A stretch of DNA of 64,000 bases from an uncultured Methylophilaceae bacterium. Lineage in GTDB: Bacteria > Pseudomonadota > Gammaproteobacteria > Burkholderiales > Methylophilaceae. Shown in pieces: positions 1 to 8,364 of the stretch; position 1 is the first letter of the stretch, and the number at the start of each line of letters is the position of its first letter. Position numbers and translations under genes: made by a program. Below the pieces are notes generated by a model, which saw only the letters and a program-made list of their open reading frames with translations, had not been told where the DNA came from and did not search any database. The stretch covers positions 124,001 through 188,000 of the forward strand of contig CAJVXS010000002.1 of the NCBI GenBank assembly GCA_913009235.1, in the 5' to 3' direction.

Positions 1-144
1 ACAGAAACGATTCCTTTTAATGAAACCAGAAAATATGTACAACGTGTGATGGCAAATATGCATATGTATAATCAGCAACTAGGGATTAAAGGCGTGACGC
101 TCAAGCAATTAATGGCGCGTACACCTGCAAAGCCAGCGAGTTAA
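1..144 (+). CDS. slt: Lytic murein transglycosylase, C-terminal end (partial)
   Basis: The reading frame is open from base 1 to a TAA at 142-144 and gives the last 47 residues of a protein that begins outside the window. The segment ETIPFNETRKYVQRVM is typical of the end of the Slt-type lytic transglycosylase domain, which cleaves peptidoglycan glycan strands in the periplasm. The tail after it is short and Ala/Pro/Lys rich. The catalytic Glu lies outside the window, so the assignment rests on this C-terminal motif only. It is followed at once by an epimerase remnant and cca on the same strand. Confidence 0.75.
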   Translation, partial: TETIPFNETRKYVQRVMANMHMYNQQLGIKGVTLKQLMARTPAKPAS

Positions 145-178
145 GTAATACAATTAATTGATGAAGTGGTAGGATGAA

Positions 179-346
179 ATGACAATAAAACAAATAGGTG
201 TGATTGGTGGGTTGGGATTTGTTGGCAGTAGTATTGTCAGTAAATTAGATGCGGTGATGCTAGAATGCATCGTCAATAAAACACTTGGTGCAGCTTATAG
301 CTGGTTTAGAACGGCTGCAGGGCGTACTATTAATGCGAGAAGCTAG
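179..346 (+). pseudogene. Internally deleted NAD(P)-dependent epimerase remnant (NDUFA9-like)
   Basis: An ATG at 179 opens a 55-codon frame starting MTIKQIGVIGGLGFVGSS, a good Rossmann-fold start with a GxxGFVG dinucleotide-binding loop. After about 25 residues the similarity to an SDR enzyme stops. The frame then runs into AYSWFRTAAGR, which resembles the basic C-terminal end of this epimerase family, and stops at 344-346 inside cca. A normal member has about 300 residues, so nearly the whole catalytic part is missing. I infer an in-frame internal deletion that kept both ends and the coupling to cca. The Rossmann start is clear; matching the tail to the family is weaker. Confidence 0.6.
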
Positions 347-1568
347 TAGCTCTTTATCTGTTTACGTCGTGGGCGGTGCTGTCCGTGATGCACTGCTAGG
401 TGTTGCAGTAAAAGACCATGATTATGTTGTTGTAGGCAGTACAGTAGAAGAAATGCTTAGCTTAGGTTACAAAGCAGTTGGTAAAGACTTCCCTGTCTTT
501 TTACACCCAAAAACGCATGATGAATATGCATTAGCGAGAACCGAGCGTAAAACGGGTAAGGGTTACAAGGGCTTTACCGTGTATGCTTCGTCAGATGTAA
601 CTCTAGAAGAAGACCTAGCACGTCGTGATTTTACAATGAACGCGATTGCAAAATCATCGGATGGCCAATTATTCGATCCATATCAGGGTCAATTAGATAT
701 TCAGAATAAAACGATTAGACATGTAGGCGAGGCTTTTGTAGAAGACTCTGTGCGCATATTGCGTGCGGCTAGATTTTCAGCTCGTTTCCCTGACTTTATC
801 ATTGCACCTGAGACAATGTTGTTAATGCAACAAATGGTTGCTGATGGTGAAGTGGATGCTTTGGTGGTAGAACGGGTTTGGCAGGAGTTATCAAAAGGGT
901 TGATGGAAGTAAAGCCTAGTCGTATGTTTGAAGTGTTGCGTGCATGTGGGGCGTTGCAAAAAATACTACCTGAGGTGGATAAGCTTTGGGGTGTGCCGCA
1001 ACCTGAAAAGTACCACCCAGAGATTGATACTGGCGTACATGTGATGATGGCCATTGACTATGCCGCTAAAAAAGACTTCAGCTTGCCTGTGCGTTTAGCA
1101 ACCTTGCTACATGATTTAGGTAAAGTTACGACAGCCAAAGAACTATTGCCAAGACATGTTGGACATGATGTGCGTGGTGCTAAATTGGTTAAGGAAGTCA
1201 GCAAGCGCTTACGTATTCCGAATGATTGTGCTCAGTTGGCATATATGGTCGCTAAGTTTCACATCAAAGAGCACAAAGTGATGCAGATGAAGCCCAGCAC
1301 ATTATTAACCTTCTTGATTGAGTTGGATGCGATTCGTCAGCCAGGCAGGTTTGAATCATTCTTGCAAGCTTGTGAGTCTGATACGCGTGGTCGTTTGGAA
1401 TTAGAAAGCATTGCTATTCCACAAGCAGCACTGATGCGCAAAGCATTGAAGGCGGCAAATATCATTAATGCAGGCGAAGTTGCTAAGCAACAGAATTCAG
1501 CAGAGCAAATCAAGCAGGCAATCTTTGAGGCTAGGTTAGTAGCAGTGAAGGCTGCACTGCAGCAATAA
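333..1568 (+). CDS. cca: Multifunctional CCA tRNA nucleotidyltransferase
   Basis: Adds and repairs the 3' CCA end of tRNA from CTP and ATP. The protein opens with the class II nucleotidyltransferase signature VYVVGGAVRDALLG and carries the catalytic pair in VKDHDYVVVG. The RRDFTMNA motif and the neck region follow. The C-terminal half holds an HD phosphohydrolase domain (ATLLHDLGK), as in the bifunctional enterobacterial enzyme. I chose the ATG at 333, giving 411 residues like E. coli Cca (412), over an in-frame TTG at 285 that would add 16 unrelated residues. A GCAGGG ribosome-binding site lies just upstream. The start overlaps the end of the epimerase remnant, so translation may be coupled. 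A separate poly(A) polymerase relative lies at 42.2-43.6 kb. Confidence 0.95.
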   Translation: MREASSSLSVYVVGGAVRDALLGVAVKDHDYVVVGSTVEEMLSLGYKAVGKDFPVFLHPKTHDEYALARTERKTGKGYKGFTVYASSDVTLEEDLARRDFTMNAIAKSSDGQLFDPYQGQLDIQNKTIRHVGEAFVEDSVRILRAARFSARFPDFIIAPETMLLMQQMVADGEVDALVVERVWQELSKGLMEVKPSRMFEVLRACGALQKILPEVDKLWGVPQPEKYHPEIDTGVHVMMAIDYAAKKDFSLPVRLATLLHDLGKVTTAKELLPRHVGHDVRGAKLVKEVSKRLRIPNDCAQLAYMVAKFHIKEHKVMQMKPSTLLTFLIELDAIRQPGRFESFLQACESDTRGRLELESIAIPQAALMRKALKAANIINAGEVAKQQNSAEQIKQAIFEARLVAVKAALQQ

Positions 1569-1637
1569 GCACAACTTCGTTTCACTGCTTTACCCACAGT
1601 AATTCAATAGACGGCATTTCTCGCGTAAAATAGCGTC

Positions 1638-2651
1638 ATGAATTTATATCCAATTGCTAAACCACTCTTGTTCCAATTAGATGCTGAGCGAGCACATGAC
1701 CTAACTCTAAAAAGCCTAAAAGTCAGTGAGCGATTAGGCTTACTTAATTTTTGTTCAACACCTACTTGTGTATCAAGAGAAGTCATGGGGCTGAGTTTCC
1801 CTAATCCCATCGGGTTGGCTGCAGGCCTTGATAAAAATGGTGTTGTGATTGATGGTATGGCTGCGCTTGGTTTTGGCTTTGTAGAGGTTGGTACAGTGAC
1901 GCCACGACCACAACTAGGCAACCCTAAGCCACGATTATTCCGACTACCAGCTGTAGAAGGCATTATTAACCGTTTTGGCTTTAATAACCTAGGCGTGGAT
2001 CATTTAGTAGAAAATGTAAAGTCCTCTGAATTTAAAGGCATCCTAGGTATTAATATTGGTAAGAATTTTGATACGCCAAATGAGAAAGCTGTGAATGATT
2101 ATCTTATTTGCATGAAAAAGGTGTACGCCCATGCCAGTTATATCACATTGAATATTTCATCGCCGAATACGAAAAATTTACGAGACTTACAAGAAAAAAA
2201 TGTGCTATCAGACTTATTAGCAACATTGAAGCAGTCACAAGAAAAGCTAGCGCAACAACACGGCAAGTACGTGCCTATTGCACTAAAAATAGCACCAGAC
2301 TTGATTGAGGAGCAAGTTGTGGAAATTGCTGATTTGTTAATGCAGCATAAAATAGATGCTGTGATTGCAACCAATACCACATTGGCACGCGACCAAGTGA
2401 AAGACGTTGCCAACGGAGAAGAAAAGGGTGGTTTGTCTGGTGCCCCAGTACGTAATCAATCGACTGTAGTTATTCAACAGTTATCTAAGGAGTTACAAGG
2501 TGCTATGCCGATTATTGGCGTAGGTGGTATTGCAAGTGGCGCTGATGCAGTAGAGAAAATCGCTGCTGGTGCTAGTTTAGTACAAGTCTATAGTGGTTTG
2601 ATTTATAAAGGCCCCGCACTAATTAATGACGTTTGTAAAGCGCTGGGCTAG
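1638..2651 (+). CDS. pyrD: Dihydroorotate dehydrogenase (quinone), class II
   Basis: Oxidises dihydroorotate to orotate in pyrimidine synthesis, passing electrons through FMN to membrane quinone. The 337 residues match the class II family. There is an N-terminal membrane-associating extension ([19 protein letters not shown]), then the FMN barrel with [13 protein letters not shown], the substrate motif FNNLGVD and [14 protein letters not shown] holding the class II catalytic Ser. The C-terminal FMN phosphate loop is [11 protein letters not shown]. It is followed after 3 bp by a glutathione S-transferase on the same strand. Confidence 0.96.
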   Translation: MNLYPIAKPLLFQLDAERAHDLTLKSLKVSERLGLLNFCSTPTCVSREVMGLSFPNPIGLAAGLDKNGVVIDGMAALGFGFVEVGTVTPRPQLGNPKPRLFRLPAVEGIINRFGFNNLGVDHLVENVKSSEFKGILGINIGKNFDTPNEKAVNDYLICMKKVYAHASYITLNISSPNTKNLRDLQEKNVLSDLLATLKQSQEKLAQQHGKYVPIALKIAPDLIEEQVVEIADLLMQHKIDAVIATNTTLARDQVKDVANGEEKGGLSGAPVRNQSTVVIQQLSKELQGAMPIIGVGGIASGADAVEKIAAGASLVQVYSGLIYKGPALINDVCKALG

Positions 2652-2654
2652 CCT

Positions 2655-3272
2655 ATGACGGCACCTATTTTATATTCTTACCGACGTTGCCCTTACGCGA
2701 TGCGGGCACGCATGGCGCTTCAGTATGCTGGTATCGATGTGGAAATACGTGAGATATCATTTAGTGACAAACCTAAACACCTGCTATTGATTTCACCTAA
2801 AGGAACAGTTCCTGTTTTAGTGTTGTCGGATACCCACCTCATTGATGAAAGTCTAGATATTATCTATTGGGCGCTAGATCAACAAGATGTGGATGGTTGG
2901 TTATCTGTTGATATTGACTTGGTAAAAGCACTCATTGCAGAAAATGATGGCTTTTTTAAAGCGTCATTAGATGCTTATAAATACCCAGAGCGATATCCAG
3001 AAAAGACACAAGCAGAACATCGTGCAAGCGGCGAAGTCTTTTTACAACAACTAGAAGCACAGCTGGAGAAGAGCGGGGGTGGTGGTTTGTTTGGTGAGTT
3101 ACCTACTTTAGCTGATATTGCCATTTTTCCATTTGTACGACAGTTTAGAGGTGTAGATATCGCTTGGTTTGAAACATTACCTTATGCGCAACTAAATGTA
3201 TGGCTCACAGCGCTAATTGAATCGGAGTTATTTGACAGTGTCATGCAAAAACACCCAGCCTATATTGAGTAG
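2655..3272 (+). CDS. Glutathione S-transferase family protein
   Basis: A 205-residue two-domain protein. The N-terminal thioredoxin-like domain starts with YSYRRCPYAMRAR, a Cys-Pro-Tyr site like glutaredoxin 2 and some GSTs, and has the cis-Pro segment KGTVPVLVL. The C-terminal half is the helical GST domain with LADIAIFPFVRQF. It probably acts on glutathione-linked thiols in the cytoplasm; the substrate cannot be told. It begins 3 bp after pyrD and probably shares its transcript. Its last codons form one arm of the transcription terminator shared with clpA. Confidence 0.85.
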   Translation: MTAPILYSYRRCPYAMRARMALQYAGIDVEIREISFSDKPKHLLLISPKGTVPVLVLSDTHLIDESLDIIYWALDQQDVDGWLSVDIDLVKALIAENDGFFKASLDAYKYPERYPEKTQAEHRASGEVFLQQLEAQLEKSGGGGLFGELPTLADIAIFPFVRQFRGVDIAWFETLPYAQLNVWLTALIESELFDSVMQKHPAYIE

Positions 3273-3283
3273 GCTGGGTGTTT
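3249..3283. terminator. Bidirectional terminator between the GST gene and clpA
   Basis: A perfect 14-bp inverted repeat (3249-3262 and 3270-3283) encloses a 7-base loop, with A-rich and T-rich ends that suit termination in both directions. The left arm and loop lie inside the final codons of the GST gene, whose stop codon is at 3270-3272, and the right arm ends just before the clpA stop codon. The two convergent genes therefore share one terminator that overlaps coding sequence. Confidence 0.85.
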
Positions 3284-5581
3284 CTAAAGCTCGCTAATAC
3301 TATTAATTTCAGCTGCCAAATCTTTCTTCTTGCTATGCTTGCTCGATGGGAAAGAGAGTTTAATCTCTTCTTTACTATTAATACCAACATGAACGACACC
3401 ACCATTCACTAAGCGACCAAATAACAGCTCATCGGCCAATGCTTTGCGAATCGTATCTTGAATCAAGCGAGCCATTGGTCTTGCACCCATCAGCGGGTCA
3501 AAACCTTTTTGACCTAGGTGTAATTTCAGTTCATCACTAAAGGTGGCATCGACTTTTTTCTCATGCAATTGATCTTCTAATTGCATTAAGAACTTATCAA
3601 CAACACGGACAATGATTTCTTGTGAAAGCGGCGAAAATGAGACGGTCGCGTCTAAACGGTTACGGAACTCTGGAGAGAACAAGCGTTTAAGGTCGGCTGC
3701 TTCATCACTGACGTCTTTGCTGTTGGTAAAACCAATGCTCGCTTTCGACAAGCTTTCAGCACCTGCGTTGGTGGTCATGATAATTGTCACGTTTCTAAAG
3801 TCAGCTTTACGCCCATTACTATCCGTTAACGTACCGTGATCCATTACCTGCAATAAGATATTAAAGATATCTGGATGTGCTTTTTCAATCTCATCTAGAA
3901 TCAATACAGAGTAAGGCTGTTTACTGATGGCTTCTGTTAATAAACCACCTTGTTCAAAACCAACATAACCTGGAGGAGCACCAATTAAACGAGACACAGC
4001 ATGGCGTTCCATATATTCACTCATATCAAAGCGAATCAGGTCGATTCCCATAATGTAAGCCAGTTGTTTTGCCACTTCTGTTTTACCAACACCAGTTGGG
4101 CCGCTAAATAAGAAGCTGCCAACTGGTTTGTTACCTTGGCCGATGCCGCTACGTGCCATTTTCACAGCAGATGTGAGTGTTTCAATGGCCTTATTTTGAC
4201 CAAATACAATGGCTTTTAAATCGCGCTCTAGTGTTTTTAATGTGCTTCTATCATCATTAGAGATATTTTTAGGGGGAATGCGCGCTACTTTAGCTACAAC
4301 ATCTTCAATCTCTTTATTGCCAATGGTTTTTTTATGTTTTGGCTTGGGTAGAATGCGTTGTGCCGCACCCGCCTCATCAATCACATCAATGGCTTTATCT
4401 GGTAAAAAACGATCATTGATATATTTGGCTGACAGTTCTACTGCAGTGGTTAGCGCGCTAGCACTATATTTAACCTTATGATGGGCTTCAAATTTTGATT
4501 TAAGCCCTTTCAAAATAGCAATCGATTCATCAATACTTGGTTCGACCACATCCACTTTTTGGAAGCGACGTGAGAGTGCATGGTCTTTTTCAAAAATACC
4601 GCGGTATTCTTGATAAGTGGTAGCGCCAATACATTTTAGCTTGCCACTAGATAAGGCAGGTTTAAGCAAGTTGCTTGCATCTAAGGTGCCACCACTCGTT
4701 GCGCCCGCACCAATTAATGTATGGATTTCATCAATAAACAGGATGGAGCCTTCTTCCTGCTCTAGTTGCTTCATGACGGCCTTTAGGCGTTGCTCAAAAT
4801 CACCGCGGTACTTAGTTCCCGCTAATAAAGCACCCATATCGAGAGAGTAGACGATCGCATTTTCAAGGATGTCTGGTACATCTTTTTCAACAATTCGGTG
4901 TGCTAAGCCTTCTGCAATGGCTGTCTTGCCCACGCCGGCCTCACCAACTAAAAGCGGGTTGTTTTTACGGCGGCGGCAAAGTGTTTGAATAACACGTTCT
5001 ATTTCACTATCACGGCCAATTAATGGGTCAATTTTACCTGTTGCCACTTCTTTATTGAGGTTAAACGTATAGCTATCTAATGTACTTTGTGGCGCAGCTT
5101 CATCTTCAATAGTCTCCGCACCCTCTGCGCTGCTAGGGTTCTCTCCTGGAGTTTTTACAACGCCATGAGAGATGAAGTTAACGACATCAAGTCTGGTAAT
5201 GCCTTGTTGATGTAAGAAGAAAACTGCATGTGAATCTTTTTCGCCATAGATCGCGGCAAGTACGTTTGCTCCAGACACTTCCTTTTTTCCGGATGATTGC
5301 ACATGTAACATGGCACGCTGTACTACCCTCTGAAAGCCAAGTGTCGGTTGCGTGTCGACTTCGTCTTTTCCGCCCACGATTGGCGTATGCTCAGCAATAT
5401 GCTGATTGAGTTCTGCGCGTAGCACTTCAAATTGCGCACCACAGGCACGCAAGACATTAGCAGCGGTTGGGTTATCGGTCATTGCTAATAACAAGTGCTC
5501 TATGGTGATCAGCTCATGGCGGTTCTGCCTAGCATCCATAAAAGCCATGTGTAGACTCACTTCTAATTCTTGTGCAATCAT
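3284..5581 (-). CDS. clpA: ATP-dependent Clp protease ATP-binding subunit ClpA
   Basis: AAA+ unfoldase that feeds substrates, including N-degron proteins delivered by ClpS, to the ClpP peptidase. The order is an N-domain of two Clp-N repeats ([14 protein letters not shown]...), a first AAA module with Walker A GEAGVGKT and sensor region, and a second AAA module with GPTGVGKT and the GYVGFEQGG pore-loop region. A conserved C-terminal domain ([14 protein letters not shown]) ends the protein. I chose the ATG at 5581 (765 residues), which has an AGAGGA-type ribosome site; an upstream alternative start adds 15 unrelated residues. It lies 23 bp after clpS, forming the usual clpS-clpA pair. No clpP is in the window. 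Confidence 0.96.
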   Translation of the reverse strand: MIAQELEVSLHMAFMDARQNRHELITIEHLLLAMTDNPTAANVLRACGAQFEVLRAELNQHIAEHTPIVGGKDEVDTQPTLGFQRVVQRAMLHVQSSGKKEVSGANVLAAIYGEKDSHAVFFLHQQGITRLDVVNFISHGVVKTPGENPSSAEGAETIEDEAAPQSTLDSYTFNLNKEVATGKIDPLIGRDSEIERVIQTLCRRRKNNPLLVGEAGVGKTAIAEGLAHRIVEKDVPDILENAIVYSLDMGALLAGTKYRGDFEQRLKAVMKQLEQEEGSILFIDEIHTLIGAGATSGGTLDASNLLKPALSSGKLKCIGATTYQEYRGIFEKDHALSRRFQKVDVVEPSIDESIAILKGLKSKFEAHHKVKYSASALTTAVELSAKYINDRFLPDKAIDVIDEAGAAQRILPKPKHKKTIGNKEIEDVVAKVARIPPKNISNDDRSTLKTLERDLKAIVFGQNKAIETLTSAVKMARSGIGQGNKPVGSFLFSGPTGVGKTEVAKQLAYIMGIDLIRFDMSEYMERHAVSRLIGAPPGYVGFEQGGLLTEAISKQPYSVLILDEIEKAHPDIFNILLQVMDHGTLTDSNGRKADFRNVTIIMTTNAGAESLSKASIGFTNSKDVSDEAADLKRLFSPEFRNRLDATVSFSPLSQEIIVRVVDKFLMQLEDQLHEKKVDATFSDELKLHLGQKGFDPLMGARPMARLIQDTIRKALADELLFGRLVNGGVVHVGINSKEEIKLSFPSSKHSKKKDLAAEINSISEL

Positions 5582-5604
5582 GTATATCCTCTTCTTATTT
5601 GCGA

Positions 5605-5916
5605 TTACGCTAGTTCTATTACACACTGCAAGGGGTGTTGTGATTCTTCTGCACTTTTTAGTACTTGGCTCATTTTGGTTTCTGCAATATCTTTTGGATA
5701 TACGCCGCAGACGCCTGCTCCTTTGGTATGTACTTGGAGCATAATTTCTGTTGCTTGTTCCTGCGTTTTATTAAAAAAGTGTCGTATGATCTCAACTACA
5801 AACTCCATAGAGGTGTAATCGTCATTTTTTAGCAAAACTTTATACATAGCAGGTAATTTTGGTTTTATTTTGCTAGGCTCTATAGCAAGATCACCTGTGG
5901 GTTGTTTTGTCGCCAT
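5605..5916 (-). CDS. clpS: ATP-dependent Clp protease adapter ClpS
   Basis: Adapter that binds destabilising N-terminal residues and hands N-degron substrates to ClpA. The 103-residue protein has the usual disordered N-terminal arm (to about residue 22), then the core with the hallmark [16 protein letters not shown], in which Asn and Asp line the N-degron pocket. Next come the [15 protein letters not shown] helix and [12 protein letters not shown]. It is directly upstream of clpA on the same strand. Confidence 0.95.
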   Translation of the reverse strand: MATKQPTGDLAIEPSKIKPKLPAMYKVLLKNDDYTSMEFVVEIIRHFFNKTQEQATEIMLQVHTKGAGVCGVYPKDIAETKMSQVLKSAEESQHPLQCVIELA

Positions 5917-6017
5917 TTTCTTCTTTAAGAATTCTATATTCCCTATTTTGAGCTAAATGATAGAAAATTCAAGCCTAATCTTAGTAGAGTTTTATAATGG
6001 ACTTGATTTAGGGATGC

Positions 6018-7295
6018 TTAAGGGAAGATCTTAACGCTTTTTACTACTCTATCCTGCGTGTGTACGATTTCTAAGATATGTGAGTGAATTTTAAAGCAAG
6101 TGTTTGATTCAGGAATATTTTGAAAGTGTTCTAAAACCAGGCCATTTAATGTGCGTGGGCCATCTAAGGGTAAGCTCAGATTTAATTTCTTATTTAGGTC
6201 GCGTAATGAACTGCTACCATCCACTAGCCACCCACCATCCTCTTCCTGATGGAAGCAACTAACACGGCTCGGTAACTGGGTGGTAAAGTCGCCAATCAAT
6301 TCTTCTAAAATATCTTCTAGTGTCACCAAGCCTTTCATTTCACCATACTCGTTAACAACTAAAGCAATACGTTCATTTTTTTCTTGAAACTGCTGTATCT
6401 GCGTATAAAGCGGTGTGCCGGAGGGGATAAAATAGGGTTTCCTAATCACTGAACGCAATGTGTCTTTGCTCATCGCACCATCATCTTTTTTATGGTGTAA
6501 ACGCAACTGGTTCATTACTTTTCGAATATGTAGTATACCGAAAATTTCTTCTGTATCACCTTCGCGTACAGGCAGTCTTGTATGTTGGCTATTCGTAATG
6601 CGTTCCAACATATCATCTAATGAGATATCAAAATTAAGGACCTCAACTTGTGTGTGTGCGGTCATTACGTCATCAACTTCAATTTTTTCTAATTCAAATA
6701 AATTGAGCAGAATGGAACGGTGTTTACTGGGTAGGAATTTGCCAGCATCGGTGACTATGCTATGCAGCTCATCCATACTGAGTGATTTGATGCCATCGCC
6801 GAAATTAATCTTAATGCCTAGTACCCTGAGCCATGCCTCTACAAATAAATTTACAAAGCAAACAACGGGATATAAAACACGCAGGAGTGGATGTAGAATA
6901 TAGCTGACAAAAATACTGACTTTTTCAGCATGGGCTGCGGCGATAATTTTGGGTGATATTTCACTGAAAATAAGAATGGCAAAGGTGACCGCAACCGTGC
7001 TGCACATCAGCGTCCACTCTCCTTCTCCAAATAAGTTGACCGTAATGACGGTAACTAAGGTGGCTAATGCGGTGTTGACGAAGTTATTGCATAATAAAAT
7101 AACGCCCAACAGCTTATCTGTTTTAAGCAGTAGTGCGTTGGTGAGTTTTGCACCGCGATGGCCTTCTTTGACTAAGTGGCGCAAACGGTAGCGATTGACT
7201 GACATCAACGCAGTTTCAGACATTGAGAAGAATGCTGAGAGTGTTAGCAATAGGGCTAGCCCGCCAAATTGCCAAGAAAGAGGAATATTGTCCAA
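6018..7295 (-). CDS. CNNM/CorC-HlyC family membrane protein with CBS domains (YfjD-like)
   Basis: A 425-residue membrane protein. The N-terminal DUF21 (CNNM transmembrane) domain has about four hydrophobic segments, including LLTLSAFFSMSETALMS at the start and NFVNTALATLVTVITV. Two CBS domains follow (around residues 210-330, with NEYGEMKGLVTLEDILEEL). The C-terminal CorC_HlyC domain begins at about residue 345. Family members are linked to Mg2+ or Co2+ export and resistance; the exact ion cannot be read here. The start used is TTG, because the nearest ATG would remove the first membrane segment; no clear ribosome site is visible. In E. coli the relative yfjD adjoins ypjD, which here lies at 17.8 kb instead. 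Confidence 0.85.
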   Translation of the reverse strand: MDNIPLSWQFGGLALLLTLSAFFSMSETALMSVNRYRLRHLVKEGHRGAKLTNALLLKTDKLLGVILLCNNFVNTALATLVTVITVNLFGEGEWTLMCSTVAVTFAILIFSEISPKIIAAAHAEKVSIFVSYILHPLLRVLYPVVCFVNLFVEAWLRVLGIKINFGDGIKSLSMDELHSIVTDAGKFLPSKHRSILLNLFELEKIEVDDVMTAHTQVEVLNFDISLDDMLERITNSQHTRLPVREGDTEEIFGILHIRKVMNQLRLHHKKDDGAMSKDTLRSVIRKPYFIPSGTPLYTQIQQFQEKNERIALVVNEYGEMKGLVTLEDILEELIGDFTTQLPSRVSCFHQEEDGGWLVDGSSSLRDLNKKLNLSLPLDGPRTLNGLVLEHFQNIPESNTCFKIHSHILEIVHTQDRVVKSVKIFP

Positions 7296-7332
7296 GCGTA
7301 TTTTTAAATCGTTTTTAAGATAAGGCTAGTTT

Positions 7333-7363
7333 AACCCATTAACAGGTCTGCTGTTAATGGGTT
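7333..7363 (-). terminator. Hairpin downstream of secF
   Basis: A perfect 13-bp inverted repeat (7333-7345 and 7351-7363) with a 5-base loop lies between the secF stop and the next minus-strand gene. The following T-run is short (GGGTTAAA on the minus strand), so it may be a weak terminator or a 3'-end stabilising hairpin for the yajC-secD-secF transcript. Confidence 0.55.
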
Positions 7364-7378
7364 TCAATCATTGCGGGC

Positions 7379-8326
7379 TTACGCAGTAATTTCTTCTTCG
7401 CCTTCAGTCCTTTTCTTTTTACCCACATCACCAATCAGATTGGCACGACTAACGCCAAGCAATAGTGCAACAGGGCAGGCAACCAGTACAGCAGAGTAGA
7501 TGCCGAATAGAATCCCGATAGTTAGTGCTAGTGAGAAATAATGCAGTACTTCACCACCAAATAGCAGCATAGAGCCAACCATGGTGAGTGTTAATGTATG
7601 CGTAATTACTGTACGGGAAAGCGTGCGTGTAATCGCATTGTCAATCACCTCTACCGTACCTGCTTTACGCATTTTTCGGAAGTTTTCGCGTACACGATCA
7701 AACACCACAACTGATTCATTCACAGAGTAACCAAGCACAGCCAGAATCGCAGCCAATACGGTCAAGCTGAACTCCCATTGGAAGAAAGAAAAAAAGCCCA
7801 GAATAATCACTACATCGTGCATGTTAGCAATAATGGCCGAAATAGCGAAGCGCCATTCAAAACGCATTGCAAGGTAAGCAGCAATACCAAATAAAACGAT
7901 TAACAGAGCTAAAGCACCATTTTCAAATAATTCATCACCGACTTGAGCGCCGACAGACTCTACTCGACGTATTTCTACGCTGTTATCAGTTGCTTTTAGT
8001 GCGCTAGTAACTTCTTCAGATAGTTGTGCAATAGACAATTCTTTTTTGATAGGCAAGCGAATTAATACATCTTGGCTAGTACCAAAGTTTTGTACAGTGG
8101 CATCTTTTAAGTCAATACTATTAATGGCTTGCCGAATTCCATCAAGATCAGCAGCGTGTGGATAGCTGACTTCCATGACCGTACCGCCAGTGAAGTCGAC
8201 ACCGTAATTTAAGCCGCGGGCGCCTAAAAAGAAGACCGCAAGGATGAAGGTTGCTAGAGAGATTGTCGTTGTTAGGCGGCCATAACTCATGAACGGGATG
8301 TCTTCTTTAATTCTAAAAAATTCCAT
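7379..8326 (-). CDS. secF: Protein translocase subunit SecF
   Basis: Inner-membrane partner of SecD that uses the proton motive force to help exported proteins leave the SecYEG channel. The 315 residues show a first membrane helix, then the periplasmic domain with LNYGVDFTGGTVMEVSYP. Five C-terminal membrane segments follow, with the conserved GYSVNESVVVFDRVREN and TRTLSRTVITHTLTL. The C-terminus is charged (KKKRTEGEEE). It sits 38 bp after secD in the yajC-secD-secF order. Confidence 0.96.
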   Translation of the reverse strand: MEFFRIKEDIPFMSYGRLTTTISLATFILAVFFLGARGLNYGVDFTGGTVMEVSYPHAADLDGIRQAINSIDLKDATVQNFGTSQDVLIRLPIKKELSIAQLSEEVTSALKATDNSVEIRRVESVGAQVGDELFENGALALLIVLFGIAAYLAMRFEWRFAISAIIANMHDVVIILGFFSFFQWEFSLTVLAAILAVLGYSVNESVVVFDRVRENFRKMRKAGTVEVIDNAITRTLSRTVITHTLTLTMVGSMLLFGGEVLHYFSLALTIGILFGIYSAVLVACPVALLLGVSRANLIGDVGKKKRTEGEEEITA

Positions 8327-8364
8327 AATATTGACTCTTTAAATTATGATTGTTAATTGGCTTT

